From NCBI GenBank assembly GCA_018398585.1, contig JAGTTD010000008.1, positions 25,443,172 through 25,507,171 on the forward strand: a stretch of 64,000 bases of DNA, read 5' to 3'. This DNA comes from Simmondsia chinensis. Taxonomy: Eukaryota > Streptophyta > Magnoliopsida > Caryophyllales > Simmondsiaceae. The position numbers were made by a program, and so were the translations under genes. Positions 1 through 10,516 of the stretch are shown here, in pieces; positions within the stretch are counted from its first letter, which is position 1; every line of letters begins with the position of its first letter. The notes under the pieces are model-generated. The model did no database searches. It was given only the letters and a program-made list of their open reading frames with translations, and was not told where the DNA came from.

Positions 1-621
1 ATTGACTTTAACGTCATTCTCAAAAGGTTGAGCTTTCAAAGAAAAGGGGGTCAATACAAAGACAGGATTATCCAGGGTGCTCCATCTCCAAAAAAGGTTG
101 TGTGCACAGTTATAGGATGCAACATCCACGATGCTCCATCTCCATGTATGGGCGTGTGCATGTAGGATTATTGAAAATACATGGTGTACCAAACTGTTTA
201 GGTTTCAAAAAAAGGGAGGTCAATACAAAGACGCGATTATCCAGGGTGCTCCATCTTCATATAAGGGCGTGTGCACAAATATAGGATGCAACATCTAATG
301 TGCTCCATCTTCATGTATGGGTGTGTACATGTAGGATTATCCAATGATGAATGGTTTACCAAATGATTGAAGTTTTTTTATAAAAGGGGGTCAATGTAAA
401 GACGCGATTATCTAGGGTGCTCCATCTGTATACAAAAGTGTGTGCACAAGTATAGGACGCAACATCGAATGTGCTCCATCTTCATATATGGGCGTGTACA
501 CATAAGATTATCCAAGGATGAATGGTGCACCAAATGGTTGAAGTTTAAAAAGAGAGGTCAATGCAAAGACAGGATTATCCAAGGTGCTTCATCTCCACAC
601 AAGGGCGTGTACACAAATATA
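1..621. repeat. Tandem repeat array, ~170-bp unit (left part)
   Basis: About 3.5 degenerate copies of a ~170-bp unit. Each unit has two related blocks built on TGCTCCATCT (seen near 78, 129, 248, 300, 418 and 471) separated by GGGCGTGTGCAC-like and GATTATCC-like words. No coding capacity is credible. The array resumes at 5770 after the copia A insertion, so 1-621 and 5770-6180 are one array interrupted by that element. The left end lies outside the window. Confidence 0.85.
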
Positions 622-626
622 AGTTG

Positions 627-963
627 TGTAGAATTTAGTATTTTCCTTTGTATTCTACATACTTGCTTTGTACACGTATTTATTCCTTTAGCATATTCTT
701 TGTAAATTCTTATTCAAGAGTCTTCTATTATAATTAGATGGTAGGTAGCATTCAAGTGTTCTACCCCTGCTCCTCCTCTTCCTCAAGCGGCCATCAATGG
801 CCCCATTACTAGTTTTAATACTTGTAACTTTTGTCTTAGAGAGACGATGAGGCATATCTCTTTGTCTAGGTATATACATGTAAAAATAGGATAGCTCTTG
901 TATTACTTTGATCATCTAATACAAAAGGAATCTTTTCCATTGCCAGTGTTTCATATTTTTACA
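627..963 (+). repeat. 5' LTR of copia A
   Basis: 337 bp, TG...CA ends, preceded by target duplication AGTTG (622-626). It differs from the 3' LTR (5416-5764) mainly by transitions and a few short indels. Confidence 0.95.
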
Positions 964-975
964 TGGTATTAGAGT
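964..975 (+). other. Primer-binding site of copia A
   Basis: TGGTATTAGAGT abuts the 5' LTR. It matches the plant initiator-Met tRNA 3' end complement TGGTATCAGAGC with two C-to-T changes. Confidence 0.9.
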
Positions 976-1119
976 GGGTTTTGGTTTTGTGATTTTTCTT
1001 GTCAATACTGTGAGGAGGCTGTTGCACTCCACTGCCAAAACTGAACCTGTTTCATAAGAGTTTTCTTTCCCTTACTCTTGCTTGTTTGTGATCTCTTGTA
1101 TTTTTGCTTTTTTAATAAA

Positions 1120-2170
1120 ATGGCGGGTATTACCAACGAGAATGAGAATGTTATTACTCATGCAAATCTTAACCAAACCGAGGCCCCTGTTCTCATGACA
1201 GGGGGAGTTTTTGATGCTAATTCGCCATTTTATCTCCACCCTTTGGATCACTCGGGGTTGTTTTTGTGCAAAACACCTTGAACGGACCTAACTACCAATC
1301 TTGGAGAAGGTCCATTTATAAAGTTTTCAAAGCAAAGCATAAGATTGGCTTTCTAGATGGAAGCATTGAAAAATCGGACGAGGATTTGCCGAACTTTGAA
1401 CATTGGAGTGCGTGTGACTCCATGGTGTCAACTTGGCCTTCTAACTCATTGTCAAAAGAGATAAATGAAAGCATTACCTATTTGGAAATGGCTTGGGATA
1501 TTTGGTTGGACTTGGAAGAGAGATTCTAGTAGGGTAATGTCCCTCATATTTATGAATTGAAACGCGAGATATCTCATCTAAAGCAAGAAAATTTGCCTAT
1601 GTCAACCTCTTTTACCAAATTATGGTCATTTTGGGATGCGCTGTATACTTTAGTTGAGATCCCACCATGTACTTGCGGACATGCTAAGTCCTTTTCGCAA
1701 ATTTGGGATATGGAAAAATTGTTGGATTTATTCACGAGTCTAGACCCATCTTTTTCTACAGTTCACTCTCAACTCATGAACACTTAGTCTTTGACCACCG
1801 TGGAAAGTGCATATTCAATTTTATGCTAGGAAGAGAAGCAGCAGAGCGTGGATGCGGGTGTGCATATGACACCCGAAGCCGCTGCTCTAACAGTAAAGGG
1901 GGTTGCTACTGCCGCTTTGGGGAATAATCCCTCATGTTCTAACCGTTTTACTTGCTCTCACTATAAGAAGCAGGGACACACCAAGGAGATATATTTTGAA
2001 TTAATAGGTTACCCTTCGAGTTGGAAGAAACAAGGATCTAAGGGGCCCAGGACAACGGGGACCGCTGCAGTAGCAACAGCTCACTGCGGCAATGATCACC
2101 CAACAGATGACAGCCCTATTGTGGGGCTGTCGGCAAGCCAATACCAGCAATTGTTGTCGCTACTTGGTGC
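1120..2170 (+). pseudogene. copia A gag, broken
   Basis: The likely start is the ATG at 1120 (MAGITNENEN...). The reading shifts frame near 1270 into a segment with NGPNYQSWRRSIYK and DGSIEKSDEDLPNFEHW, typical of the UBN2-type gag of plant copia elements. It then stops at 1527 and shifts again. The nucleocapsid zinc knuckle near 1955-2010 reads CSHYKKQGHTKEIYFE: two of the expected C-C-H-C cysteines have become tyrosine, so RNA binding would be lost. Gag would normally form the virus-like particle. The gene is non-functional. Confidence 0.85.
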
Positions 2171-2189
2171 GAGCTCAGCGTCACCTAGC

Positions 2190-5100
2190 ATAAATTTGAC
2201 ATGTCAAGTTTTTATTTCAAATCAAAGCTGGATTATTGCTTCCAGTGCTTCCAATCACATGGTTTCGCTGCTCTCTTTGATGTTTGATATTGTGCCAAAT
2301 AAAGGTCTTAGACCCGTTAAATTACCTAGTGGGACAAGCTTGTCAGTTTCCCATATTGGGAAAGTTCATGATTTTGATAATTTTATTCTCCATGACGTGC
2401 TGGGTTTTTATTGCAATTTATTGTCAGTGAGCAAACTAACCCGTTATGAAAATTGTACGTTAACACTTTATCCTGAATTCTATTCTTTTTAGGACCCACA
2501 CTCAAGAAGGCTGATTGGAGTGGGTAGAATGAGAAATGGGCTATATCTGTTGTAGGCACAACCAATTGCTCTCGCGGCTCATGTGGTTCAGGATAATAAA
2601 GAGGCGGTTTTGGGGCACCGCTTGTTGGGTCATATCGCTTTTAGTAAACTTTCATTATTTCCGCATTTGAAGGTTAAGAGGATGAATGTTATTTGTGATT
2701 CTTGTCACTGTGCGAAACAAGCACGTTCTTCTTTTCCTTTGTCCATTTTTGAAACTCGGATATGTTTTGAATTAGTCCATAGTGACATTTAGGGGCCTTG
2801 TAGAACTTTGTCTTTAAGCGGTGCTCGTTATTTTCTTACTATTGTTGACGACCACAGTCGGTGTGCTTAGGTGTATCTTATGAGAGAGAAATCCCAAGCT
2901 CATGGGATTCTCATGAATTTTTGTCGTATGGTGGCCACTCAGTTTGGTTTGCAGGTGAAGCAGGTGAGAAGTGACAACAGTAAAGAGGTTAAGTATGGGC
3001 CGTTGTTGGACTTGTATGAAAAACATGGAATACAATTCGAAACTTCATTGACCAGGACCCCGCAACATAACGGCGTTGTTGAACGCAAACATAAGCATTT
3101 GTTAGTGGTGAGCGAGCGCTACAATTTTAGGCCGGTCTTCCTAAGAAGTTTTAGGGTGAGCGTTTTTTAACGGTTGCTTATTTGATTAATTTGATGCCTA
3201 CTTCATTGGTTGGTAATAAGAGTCCATACAAAGTGTTAATGGGAAGGGTTCCCGCATATGTTCATTTGAAGGTTTTTTGGTATTTGTGTCTTTACCATGT
3301 TAAAAATTGGACTAATGACAAACTTGATAAATGGGCTTCACCATGGATTTTTGTGGGATACCCATATGGCCAAAAGGAGTATAAAATCTATAGCTTGGAT
3401 AAAAATAAAGTCATTTTCTCTAGGGATGTTCAATTTTATGAAGACTCTATGCCTTATTTAAAAATTGATGCATCGGGATAAACACATGAGAAGCATGGTA
3501 GGGTCTTCGGGAACGATCTTTTCATTCCAGACACTGCTGAACTGGTTCAACAGTAGCAGCCGACCGGCCACCCGATCGAAACCCGGTTGACAGTGGGCCG
3601 GGTGAGGTCTAGGCCGAAGCCCCTGCACCAGAGACCGAGAGGGGGGTTGTTCACCTTGTTGAGGAAGAAGTTGTGAGAAGAAGTACTAGAGTTTGCTCGA
3701 TGCCGGTTAAGTATCAAGATTATATAACTGAGGTGCCGCCTTTTATAGCCCATTCTCCCACTTCCACTCTGTCAGCTAACTGTGGTATTTTATATCCAAT
3801 CTCTAAATTTGTATCTAATGTGCAGTTTTCTAACACTCACTTGACTCTTTTAAATGCCATCACCTCATGTGATGAGCCCAAAAATTTTAATCAGGCCGTA
3901 CAATATGATCAATGGAGGGATGCTATGGAGAAAGAGCTTAAGGCACTTGAACAAAACAACACATGGACTCTTGAATCATTGTCGGCCGGGAAGAAAGCTA
4001 TAAACTCGAAGTGGGTCTATAAGGTCAAGTACAAGTCAGATGGGTCGATTGAGAGAAATAAAGCTCGTCTTGTTGCTAAGGGGTATACTCAGGTAGAAGG
4101 TATAGACTATCATGATACTTTTGCCCCTGTTGCTAAACTCGTGGCTGTTCATTGTGTATTGGCATTTGCCGCAGCCCGGAGTTGGATTATCCAACAATTA
4201 GACGTTAATAAAGCTTTTCTTCAAGGAGACTTAGATGAAGAAGTCTACATGAAATTATCACAAGGTTTTGAGTGTAAACACGAAGGGAAGGTTTGTCACC
4301 TTCGTAAATCACTTTATGGACTTAAGCAGGCCTCTCGAAACTGGAATCAAAAATTCACCTCAACCCTTATTAAAATTGGTTTTCAACATTCCAGGGCTGA
4401 TTAGTCCCTGTTCACTTTTATGCATGGGATGGCTTATACAGAAGTGCTCATTTATGTTGATGATGTTCTTGTCACGGGAAATGATATGAGTCATATTGTG
4501 GAAGTCAAAAATATTTTGAATCAGACTTTAGAATAAAAGCTTTAGGGCCGTAAAGTATTTTCTAGGCATTGAGGTAGCACGGTAACAAAAGGGGGTTATG
4601 CTAAACCAAAAAAAATATGCGCTTGATATTGTTAGTGAAGTAGGACTTTTGAGGGGCTAAACCTGTTTCTACACCCATAGTGCAAAATCATGATTTAACG
4701 GATGGGGTAGGTGAGCCCGTAGAGGATGGAGGTTGGTATAGGTGACTCGTTGGGCACTTGTTATATTTGACCATCACTCGTCCTAATATTTGTTATGCTG
4801 TTCGTGTGTTAAGCCAGTTTATGCATGATCCTCGTGCTCCTCATCTTGATGCCATCATGAGGGTTCTCTGGTATCTCAAAGGGACCCCGGGTCAAGGCAT
4901 TTTTCTTCCTTCTGATTGTGACCTAAGGCTCCGTGCTTATTGTGAAGCTGATTAGGCTGGTTGGCCTACAACTAGACGGTCAACCATGGGATTCGTTATC
5001 TTTTTAGGTGGTGTGCTTATTTCGTGGAAATCCAAGAAATAGGCTGTTGTTTCTCGATCTTCCGCCGAAGCCGAATATGAATCCATGGCGAAAACAACAA

Positions 5101-5408
5101 GTGAAGTAGTGTGGTTACATCGGTTATTGAATGATCTTATGGTTCCTACTAACGAACCTGCTTTACTATTTTGCTATAACCAGGCTGTTCTGCATATTGC
5201 TTCTAATCCCGTGTCTCATGAGAGGACAAAACATATTAAGATTGATTGTCATTTTGTCCGAGAAAAATTATTGTCCAAGGAAAAAGCTACACGTTTTGTT
5301 CGTATTGGAGACCGGATAGCTGATGTATTTACTAAGGCTTCGGGATCTACGCATCATTCTACTTTCCTTGGCAAGTTGGGCATCGTGAACTTGCATGCTT
5401 CAACTTGA
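2190..5408 (+). pseudogene. copia A pol (protease, integrase, RT, RNase H), broken
   Basis: The protease site near 2230 reads WIIASSASNHM where a copia protease should have D-S-G, so the catalytic Asp is gone. The integrase zinc segment (HRLLGH...CDSCHCAKQ, ~2620-2740) is followed by core pieces HSDI, RSDN and HNGVVERKH (~2780-3100), with an in-frame TAG right after HSDI. RT runs ~3900-4500: [32 protein letters not shown] and [11 protein letters not shown] are clear, and the catalytic YVDD is still present near 4455 in a different frame. RNase H includes SRSSAEAEYESM, ERTKHIKIDCHFV and the terminal ADVFTK motif, ending with the stop at 5406. Several stops are TAG at expected Trp or Gln codons (for example D*AG near 4953). 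Confidence 0.9.
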
Positions 5409-5415
5409 GGGGGAG
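5404..5415 (+). other. Polypurine tract of copia A
   Basis: TTGAGGGGGAG lies immediately before the 3' LTR, where plus-strand DNA synthesis would be primed. It overlaps the end of pol. Confidence 0.8.
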
Positions 5416-5764
5416 TGTAGAATTTAATATTTTTCTTTGTATTTTACATATTTGTTTTGTATATGTATTTATTCCTTTAGCATATTCTTTGTAAATTCTT
5501 ATTCTAGAGTATTCTATTGTAATTAGATGGTAGGTAGCATTCAAGTGTTCTCCCACTTCTCCTCCTCTTCCTCAACCGGCCATCAATGGCCCTATTACTA
5601 GTGATTTTAGTACTTGTAACTTTTGTCTTAGGGAGATGATAGGGCATGTCTCTTCATCTAGGCATATACATGTATAAATAGGATAGCTCTTGTATTAGTT
5701 TGATCATTCAATACAAAAGGAATCTTTTCCATTTCAAGTGTTTTATGTTTTTCATATTTTTACA
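5416..5764 (+). repeat. 3' LTR of copia A
   Basis: 349 bp, TGTAGAATTT...TTTTTACA, followed by the exact AGTTG duplication at 5765-5769. The extra length relative to the 5' LTR is a few small indels, notably in the last 40 bp. Confidence 0.95.
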
Positions 5765-5769
5765 AGTTG

Positions 5770-6180
5770 CAACATCCAATGTGCTCCATTTTCTTGTATG
5801 GGTGTGTGCACATAAGATTATCCAAGGATGAACAATGTACCAAATGATTGAAGTTTCAAAAGGAAAAAGGTCAATACAAAAAAGTGATTCCCTAGGGTGC
5901 TCCATCTCCATATAAGAGCATGTGCAAAAATATAGAATGCGACCTCCAATGTGCTCCATCTCCATGTATGGGCAAGTGCACTTAGGATTATCCGAGGATG
6001 AACGGGTTATCAAATGGTTGAGGTTTCAAAAAGAAAACGGGCAAATACAAAAAAGCGATTATCCGGAGTGCTCTATCTCCATATGAGGGCGTGTGCACAA
6101 ATATGGGATGCAGCATCCAATGTGCTCCATCTCTATGTGTGGGCGTGTGCACGTAGGATTAGAGGGAGAATAACGGGTAA
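5770..6180. repeat. Tandem repeat array, ~170-bp unit (right part)
   Basis: Continuation of the 1-621 array beyond copia A, with the same TGCTCCATCT / GGGCGTGTGCAC / GATTATCC words. Removing copia A and one AGTTG restores a normal unit junction (ACAAATATA then GCAACATCC), which confirms the insertion boundaries. The array fades at about 6160. From 6180 to 6394 I see only AT-rich sequence. Confidence 0.85.
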
Positions 6181-6399
6181 AATATGCTAGTGTTAGGTGA
6201 GGTAGATGAGGTCAGCATGAGTCGACTCTGAATGGTGAAGCAAATGATTGAGGTTTGAAACAAAAGAGTCAATAAAAAATTCAAATTGAATGCATATATA
6301 GTTCAGGGTTATAAGGCGGGAAATGTGAAAAAAAAAAAAAATGTTTTTCTCTCTTTTTCAAATTGATAGGTGCCATAACTTTTATCCAATTGTCAAATC

Positions 6400-7034
6400 T
6401 ATTAGAGAAATCTGAACAATCTTGATATGTTCTAATACCAATTGTTAGGAAAATCTAACCTTGACAAATCTAGTATTCACGATACCAATTTGTAATATGG
6501 ATACTTGATGCGGAAGCGTTAACCCTAATCACTTAATTCGATTCAAATAATATGACTCACACAAATGAAAAGTAAACAAAATAGGTAAAAGGAAGAACAA
6601 ACGAAGCAACACACGATGATTTACGTAGAAACCCCTCTTCAATTGAGAGAGATGGAGATTCTTTATTGATACTTAAATGGAAGAATTACAATAGCACTTC
6701 CTCTGAGCGAGATCAACGAAAAAATTATGAATCACTTTCTCTTAACTCTCGTAATGCTCTCAAATTGATGACGACGGCTGACCTCAATTTAATTGGATTC
6801 TGATTGGATGGCGGCTCTCTTTGATTGGATACTTAAAACGTACCCCCTAACCCTATATTTATACTAAACGGCTAGGGTTGCGTGAAATAGACTCCCGATC
6901 GATCGGCCCTCCCTTGGCCAAAAACTGAATTTTAACTTAATTCACAAGATCGATCAGACATCCCCTCAATCGATCGGTGACCCCTCGGCAACCCATAAAT
7001 CTTAAATACATAAATTTTAGACATATTCCTAACA
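6400..7034 (-). repeat. 3' LTR of copia B
   Basis: 635 bp. On the minus strand it begins TGTTAGGAATATG at 7034. Its distal 43 bp (6400-6442) are the absorbed primer-site extension described in the findings. The outer end is TA rather than TG on the plus strand, a single transition. A purine-rich stretch (AAGGTGGAG on the minus strand) sits just inside it. Confidence 0.85.
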
Positions 7035-7349
7035 AAACTCCACCTTGACTCAAATTTCAAAAATAAATGCAATTCTCCACCTTCTCCACAAAACACGCCA
7101 CACATGGGGCTATCTAGACAAAACACAAAACCTAACCGAGTTCGAGCGATGCTTGAACTTTTTGCTAGATAGCACTGAAGTGAACATAGTTGAGAGGTTA
7201 TCACAAATGCCAATCTTCTTCTTCTCTGGATTGGCTCTTGACACATCTTCTGAAACAGTCACCTACTGCTGAACTATGTTACTTAACTGAAACTGAACTT
7301 CCTCTGGCTTATTTACCAGACCTGAATCACAACTAACTGATGACATTTT

Positions 7350-8795
7350 CTATGGAGATAGCAATGAAGACTCATCAAACGTGACATCTCTAATTGTCAG
7401 GAAATGTTTGAAGCGAAGACTCTTCTGCTTCCCATACATGCCTTGTTCACAAGATATCAGTCTTGTAGACTGGCCACACATAGAGCCCCTTTTACTGTGC
7501 TCAGATAGACCCTTGTCACCTGAATGATCCAATCTCAAGCTCCTTGACTTTGTGATCTCTAGTTCTATCAACAACGATGATAATGAAGATATCTTAACTG
7601 ATTTGACAGCTGTGGAACCGACAAGCTCATACAATGTTCCTACCCTTCTTCCTTTCATAACTGTCAAAGCACCCTTAATGACCTTCAAAACTCCACCTTC
7701 AGCTGTGTACTTGTACCCTTTAGACTCAAGAGTACCTAAAAAGATGAGACTTCGCTTCAAATTATGAACATGAAAAACGTCGCTCAATGTCCTAATAGTG
7801 CCATCGAATATCTTAAGACAAATTGTTCCTATCCCCAAAACTCTGCATACTGCATCGTTACCCATCTGAGCAGTTCCACCCTGAATTGACACGCATGTGG
7901 TGAACCAGCTTCCATAGGGACAAACATGATAGGAGCAACCTAAATCCAAAATCCAACTTTCTCTAAAAATGGACTTAGGTTCAGACACTGACATAATATC
8001 TCCATCCTCATATTCAACAACACTAGCTTCTGCGGATCTCTGGTCAAACATGTTATCTGCTTCTAATTTTCTCTTAAGTTTGTAACAGTCTCTCTTAATG
8101 TGCCCTTTCTTATGACAGTAATTACATGTTAGATCTTGATGTGTAGACTTAAACTTTTTTCCACTATGATCATATTCTTTAAACTTAGTTCTTTCTCTCA
8201 CAAATAAACCACAACTTGAGTTCTGAACGGAGTCGGACAACTCCTTATCCACTCTTTCTTTACTCAGTAGGTTTCTCTTAACTTCATCAACTGTAATAGT
8301 TGACCTACCACCATAAATCATGCTTTCTACAAAGCCTTTATATGAAGTAGAGAGTGAACATAACAAAAGCATAGCTTGATCTTTATCCTTAGGAGCATCA
8401 TCCAATTCTTTCAATTCTTGAATAATTGAATTAAACTCATTAACATGATTCTTAAGTGACGTACCTTCTGACATACTAAACATGAACAATTGACGCTTAA
8501 TTGCGAGCTTGTTGGAGACTGACTTGAAATAGAACATATCCTGCAATTTCTCCCATAACTCCTTAGCGGTCTTCACTTGCAAAACTTCGGTCAAAACGTC
8601 ATTGGTAAGACATGTCTGAATAGCTATGAACTCCTCCCATTGTGCATAAGATAGATTCTCCGGTTTCTTCTCTTTTCCTTCTAGGGCTTTCTTCAAGCCA
8701 CTGCGTGTCAGGAGACCCTTAACCCGGACTTGCCACAAATTAAAACTTCCTTGACCTCCGAACTTCTCAACTTCGGTCTTAATTGTGGACGCCAT
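7350..8795 (-). CDS. Copia gag with protease remnant, 481 residues, open
   Basis: An uninterrupted minus-strand reading frame from the ATG at 8795 (MASTIKTEVEKFGG...). It has the copia gag pattern: FNLWQVRVKGLL near the N-terminus, the UBN2-type core, then a CCHC zinc knuckle CNYCHKKGHIKRDCYK around residue 240. The protease site follows but reads WILDLGCSYHV: the usual D-S-G has become D-L-G, so the protease is probably inactive. The frame runs into the GAG-pre-integrase segment and stops at 7350, before any integrase core. I chose the ATG at 8795 over the one at 8831 because the latter overlaps the primer-site region and 8795 matches the usual copia gag start. Retention of an open gag in an element lacking polymerase is notable. 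Confidence 0.85.
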   Translation of the reverse strand: MASTIKTEVEKFGGQGSFNLWQVRVKGLLTRSGLKKALEGKEKKPENLSYAQWEEFIAIQTCLTNDVLTEVLQVKTAKELWEKLQDMFYFKSVSNKLAIKRQLFMFSMSEGTSLKNHVNEFNSIIQELKELDDAPKDKDQAMLLLCSLSTSYKGFVESMIYGGRSTITVDEVKRNLLSKERVDKELSDSVQNSSCGLFVRERTKFKEYDHSGKKFKSTHQDLTCNYCHKKGHIKRDCYKLKRKLEADNMFDQRSAEASVVEYEDGDIMSVSEPKSIFRESWILDLGCSYHVCPYGSWFTTCVSIQGGTAQMGNDAVCRVLGIGTICLKIFDGTIRTLSDVFHVHNLKRSLIFLGTLESKGYKYTAEGGVLKVIKGALTVMKGRRVGTLYELVGSTAVKSVKISSLSSLLIELEITKSRSLRLDHSGDKGLSEHSKRGSMCGQSTRLISCEQGMYGKQKSLRFKHFLTIRDVTFDESSLLSP

Positions 8796-8818
8796 AATAT
8801 CAAATCGAAATAAACAGG

Positions 8819-8830
8819 GCTCTAATATCA
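8819..8830 (-). other. Primer-binding site of copia B
   Basis: The minus strand reads TGATATTAGAGC just inside the outer LTR end (8833). It resembles TGGTATCAGAGC with two differences. A second, perfect TGGTATCAGAGC lies inside the LTR at 8862-8873. Confidence 0.7.
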
Positions 8831-8832
8831 AT

Positions 8833-9466
8833 TGTTAGAGAAATCTGAACAATCTTGATATGCTCTGATACCAATTGTTAGGAAAATCTAACCTTGACAA
8901 ATATGGTATTCACGATAACAATTTGTAATATGGATACTTGATGCAGAAGCGTTAACCCTAATCATTTGATTCTATTCAAATAATATGACTCACACAAACG
9001 AGAAGTAAACAAAATAGGTAAAAGAAAGAACAAACGAAACAACACACAATGATTTACATGGAAACCCCTCTTCAATCAAGAGGGGAGAAAACCACGGGTG
9101 GAGATGGAGATTTTTTATTGATACTTGAATGGAAGAATTACAATAGCACTTTCTCTGAACAAGATCTATGAAAGAATTATGAATCACTTTCTCTTAACTC
9201 TCATAATGCTCTCGGATTGATTACGACGGCTGACCTCACATTAATTGGATTCTGATTGGATGGCGGCTCTCTTTGATTGGATACTTAAAACGTACTCCCT
9301 AACCCTATATTTATACTGAACGGCTAGGGTTATGTGAAATAGACTCCCGATCGATCGGCCCTCTCTTGGCCAAAAACTGAATTTTAACTTAATTCACCCG
9401 ATCGATCGGTCACCCCTCGGCAACCCATTAATCCTAAATACATAAATTCGAGGCATATTCCTAATA
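8833..9466 (-). repeat. 5' LTR of copia B
   Basis: 634 bp, matching 6400-7034 along its whole length, including the 43-bp extension with the internal primer site (8833-8875). It lacks a short segment present in the other LTR between two GATCGATC words. Confidence 0.85.
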
Positions 9467-9471
9467 AAATC

Positions 9472-10339
9472 TTTTAAAAAACTATGGGTAACATAAAACT
9501 CATTTATTTTATTTGACTTTAGTCCTTATATATTTATTATTTTTACATCATGATTGTTCATCTGACTTTTTAAAAAAGGACAATTTCGTACCCCAATAAA
9601 TTCGTACCAAAAAATTTTTCCAGAAAAAAAAAGACAAATATAAAAAAAAATCACAAAAAGAATTTTTAAAAAAATCATATAAAAAAAAGCAGAAAGGAGA
9701 GAGAAAATTTTCAAAAAAGAGGATTTCAAAAAAAATTATTATAAAATTATTTTCAACAAAAAAAAAACAATTTTGTAAAAAACAATTTCCTTTCAGCCAA
9801 AAAGCCCAAAAATAGAAAAATAAAGATGAAAAATTTCAGGAAAAAAGTCACAAAAAAATAACTTTCAAAAAAACAATTTCAAAAGAAAAACTTTTACAAA
9901 GAAAGGAGAGAATATAAGAAAAGAAGGAAAATCACAAAAAGAATATTGTAAAAGAATATAAAATTCAAATTTTACTAATTTAAAATCAGCGTGAATCACG
10001 TGCGCTAATTGCGTCCTACTTTTGTTTTTCTCTTTCGATTTTGATGACTTGTTTATTAGGCAAATGCTCATATTTATAGACATTATTTTGGTAAATTGTA
10101 GTTGTACTCTTAGTATAACTCCTAATTTTTTTCTTAAAAAGAAAAAAGGAAAAAAATTTAAATTTTCAATCGCTTGAGTCTTGCCCTGCAATCCTTTCAT
10201 TCTGTATTTTTAAAATATATTTTTAATTTTTTTTTCTCTTTCTTTTTTATTTATTGAGAAAAAGAAAAAATAAAATTTAAATATTTTTTTAAGACAGACG
10301 AATAATGTATTGAAATTTTTTTTTTCTTACCTCAAATGT
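9472..10339. other. AT-rich spacer, no gene seen
   Basis: Dominated by A-runs and T-runs with short ORFs of low complexity. I see no protein motif, LTR end or structural RNA. Several apparent frames are poly-Lys or poly-Phe artefacts. Confidence 0.7.
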
Positions 10340-10356
10340 ATGACTCCAAGTACTTA

Positions 10357-10499
10357 TTTTTTTTATTATTATTTTATGTTGGTAAAGGCAGGGGAGGGGG
10401 GTCACTAGTAGGGCTCCAACCCCGGCGCTATCACACGGCAACCGGGGGCCCTCACATGGCAACCGGGCGCCTTACCACTGGGCTACGAGCTAGTTGCTC
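10357..10499 (-). mobile_element. tRNA-derived SINE with 17-bp target duplication
   Basis: On the minus strand the unit starts at 10499 with an RNA polymerase III promoter. A box A-like word TAGCCCAGTGG and a box B-like word GGTTGGAGCCC are present at roughly tRNA-like spacing or slightly longer. It ends in an A-rich tail (T-rich on the plus strand at 10357-10376). The target duplication ATGACTCCAAGTACTTA is exact on both sides (10340-10356 and 10500-10516), the hallmark of LINE-driven target-primed insertion. It encodes no protein. The perfect duplication suggests a comparatively young insertion in an otherwise decayed neighbourhood. Confidence 0.88.
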
Positions 10500-10516
10500 A
10501 TGACTCCAAGTACTTA

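Larger units (their letters stand above)
627..5764 (+). mobile_element. Ty1/copia retrotransposon A, complete but degenerate
   Basis: A full-length copia element of ~5.1 kb. Its two LTRs (627-963 and 5416-5764) begin TGTAGAATTT and end TTTTTACA. A primer-binding site directly follows the 5' LTR, and a purine-rich tract (TTGAGGGGGAG) directly precedes the 3' LTR. The 5-bp target duplication AGTTG is exact at 622-626 and 5765-5769. Domain order is gag, protease, integrase, RT, RNase H, as in copia. The two LTRs differ at roughly 30 visible positions, many of them C/T or G/A changes, and the coding region has many stops and frameshifts, so this is an old insertion. I do not assign a lineage. Confidence 0.95.
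6400..9466 (-). mobile_element. Copia-type retrotransposon B, gag-only, minus strand
   Basis: Two ~634-bp LTRs (8833-9466 as 5' and 6400-7034 as 3' on the minus strand) enclose about 1.8 kb that encodes only gag, a protease remnant and the very start of the integrase region. Integrase, RT and RNase H are absent. The target duplication AAATC is exact at 6395-6399 and 9467-9471. This is an internally deleted, non-autonomous copy that would need enzymes from another element. The LTRs contain TATAAATA (minus strand; 6856-6863 and 9308-9315) and several GATCGATC palindromes. Confidence 0.9.

Noticed and set aside
9526..10200. Phe/Lys-rich frames in the AT-rich spacer
   Set aside because: Composition artefacts of A- and T-runs; no motif or codon pattern.
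10380..10500. Possible tRNA gene on the minus strand
   Set aside because: Box A and B are present but the rest does not fold as a cloverleaf; A-rich tail and target duplication mark it as a SINE.
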